7,220 bases of DNA from an uncultured Rhodospirillales bacterium (GTDB lineage: Bacteria > Pseudomonadota > Alphaproteobacteria > Acetobacterales > Acetobacteraceae), in assembly GCA_903844785.1 (NCBI GenBank), contig CAIMVB010000018.1, positions 1 through 7,220 of the forward strand, written 5' to 3'. A program made the translations under genes and the position numbers. The notes below the pieces were generated by a model that searched no databases, had not been told where the DNA came from, and saw only the letters and a list, made by a program, of their open reading frames with translations. Every line of letters starts with the position of its first letter. Within the stretch, counting starts at the first letter, position 1. This document shows positions 6,392-7,220 of this stretch, in pieces.

Positions 6392-6808
6392 TCAGCGGCG
6401 TAGTTCAACCGTGCATTGCCGCGCAAAATCCCGTTCCGACAGCATCCAATCCTGCGTCCCGGTAAAGCGCGCCACGCTATCGGCCCCCAGGCGTCCTTCA
6501 TAACGCGCGCGATAGTGAAAGCCCCGCCCGGAAGACCCGCCTTGCAGCAGTAGCGCACCATCCGCCGCAACGCGCCCTTCGCCCCGTTCCCAAGCGCCTG
6601 TACGGGCGCCGGAAGCGGAAAGCACCGGGCGTTCATATTTCGCAACGGCACCTTCCACGCGCAAAGTGAAAGGCGCGGCGAGCGGTGTTTGCGTAATGCC
6701 TTCCACCACATCGCAGGTGAGCCTGCCTTGCCAAACACCCTGAAAACCCTGCGCCGCCAGAGGACCGGCGGCGCAAAGCAAGACGGCAAGGAACAGAAAG
6801 CGGATCAC
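6392..6808 (-). CDS. Small secreted protein of unknown function (138 aa)
   Basis: I do not recognise a family. From the GTG at 6808 the N-terminus [21 protein letters not shown] is a textbook Sec signal peptide with predicted cleavage after Ala19 (LAA|QG). The mature part has GVWQGRLTC at about 24-32, RYEGRLGAD at 102-110, FTGTQDW at 115-121 and ends RQCTVELRR. Its two cysteines, 32 and 132, near opposite ends, could form a disulfide in the periplasm. Alternating hydrophobic/polar segments suggest a mainly beta fold. The GTG start is preferred to TTG 6823 because it overlaps the ilvD stop as GTGA and begins directly at the signal peptide; the TTG form only adds five residues. The ribosome-binding site is weak (GCGGA), consistent with coupled translation from ilvD. 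The frame and signal peptide support a real gene. Confidence 0.72.
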   Translation of the reverse strand: MIRFLFLAVLLCAAGPLAAQGFQGVWQGRLTCDVVEGITQTPLAAPFTLRVEGAVAKYERPVLSASGARTGAWERGEGRVAADGALLLQGGSSGRGFHYRARYEGRLGADSVARFTGTQDWMLSERDFARQCTVELRR

Positions 6809-6816
6809 TGATCCGC
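6800..6816. repeat. 17-bp palindrome at the ilvD stop / downstream gene start
   Basis: GCGGATCA-C-TGATCCGC is a perfect 8-bp inverted repeat around a single central base, with that base (6808) being the first base of the GTG start on the minus strand. The ilvD stop TGA also lies inside it. In RNA it would need a loop of at least 3 nt (7-bp stem) and would hide both start codon and upstream purines. As DNA it resembles an operator for a dimeric regulator. It lies inside coding sequence on both sides. Confidence 0.5.
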
Positions 6817-7220
6817 GTAGCAATGGGTTTCAGCCCCGCCACCCGGATGGGTCACGGCACCAAGATAGGCAGGGCCCACGAGTTGCGCGTATTTCCACAG
6901 AACGCCGGAATTGTAATCGGTCTTGCGCGGCTTCCATTCAGCGCGGCGCTTGGCCAATTCCTCATCGGAAAGCGCCACATCAATCGTGCCCTTGCCGGCA
7001 TCAATGATGATCTTGTCGCCATCACGCAGCAGCGCAATCGGCCCGCCCACCGCCGCTTCCGGGCCGACATGGCCGATGCAGAAGCCACGCGTCGCACCCG
7101 AAAAACGCCCATCGGTGATCAGCGCCACCTTATCCCCCATGCCCTGACCATAAATGGCCGAGGTGGTGGAAAGCATTTCCCGCATGCCAGGACCGCCCTT
7201 CGGGCCTTCATAGCGCACGA
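6805..7220 (-). CDS. ilvD: Dihydroxy-acid dehydratase IlvD, C-terminal part (5' end outside window)
   Basis: Dehydrates 2,3-dihydroxy-3-methylvalerate and 2,3-dihydroxyisovalerate to 2-keto acids in isoleucine/valine biosynthesis; cytoplasmic Fe-S enzyme. The window holds only about 138 of an expected 560-580 residues; the GTG at 7218 is an internal valine codon, since the family consensus ([16 protein letters not shown]) continues upstream. Visible hallmarks, counted from that valine, are [12 protein letters not shown] at 35-46 with the conserved catalytic-site Ser40, [16 protein letters not shown] at 48-63, [16 protein letters not shown] at 83-98, and [21 protein letters not shown] at 104-124. 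The Fe-S cysteines lie outside. The GATRGF.IGHV.PEA pattern favours IlvD over sugar-acid dehydratase relatives. The tail [12 protein letters not shown] is a lineage-type extension. Its stop overlaps the next gene's GTG. Confidence 0.93.
   Translation of the reverse strand, partial: VRYEGPKGGPGMREMLSTTSAIYGQGMGDKVALITDGRFSGATRGFCIGHVGPEAAVGGPIALLRDGDKIIIDAGKGTIDVALSDEELAKRRAEWKPRKTDYNSGVLWKYAQLVGPAYLGAVTHPGGGAETHCYADQ

Noticed and set aside
5855..6403. 182-codon + strand open frame spanning the Bug start, the gap and the lipoprotein
   Set aside because: It runs antisense across two supported genes and their leaders, and has no domain or signal. The lipoprotein frame has lipobox and Shine-Dalgarno evidence.

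Overview
The window is GC-rich (about 60% by eye), densely packed proteobacterial DNA. The gene content fits an alphaproteobacterium, most likely a Rhodospirillales/Acetobacteraceae (Roseomonas-like) lineage. That content is a Bug/TctC-type solute-binding protein, an orphan molybdenum hydroxylase large subunit, a hydantoinase, and an IlvD ending in a GAVTHPGG tail. The taxonomic guess rests on gene content and composition only. No RNA genes, CRISPR arrays, insertion sequences or phage genes were seen, and no gene-free stretch exceeds 100 bp.

Left part, + strand (1-2569): a tight three-gene cluster. It holds the 3' part of a dihydropyrimidinase/hydantoinase-family amidohydrolase that is open at the left edge, a 94-aa protein of unknown function, and a COG0523 (CobW/P47K) metal-handling GTPase. 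The genes overlap (ATGA at the first junction; 22 bp, or GTGA, at the second), so they are probably co-translated.

Middle, - strand (2566-5957): a 782-aa molybdopterin-binding hydroxylase large subunit (xanthine dehydrogenase/CoxL superfamily, form II-like YRGAGR motif) lies downstream of a periplasmic Bug-family solute-binding protein. Its stop codon overlaps the COG0523 stop tail to tail. No FAD or [2Fe-2S] subunit gene is in view.

Right part, - strand (6036-7220): the C-terminal quarter of dihydroxy-acid dehydratase (IlvD) is open at the right edge. It is followed by a small secreted protein starting within GTGA at the ilvD stop, then a Tyr/Gly/His-rich lipoprotein.

The two central blocks could form a catabolic locus: Bug protein for uptake, molybdenum enzyme for hydroxylation of a (hetero)aromatic or purine/pyrimidine-like compound, hydantoinase for ring opening, and COG0523 for metal supply. 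This is inferred from neighbourhood alone. Nothing here is clearly a new defence or mobile system. The most unusual signals are inverted repeats at or beside the translation starts of three or four consecutive minus-strand genes, with a local cluster of GGATCA/TGATCC hexamers.
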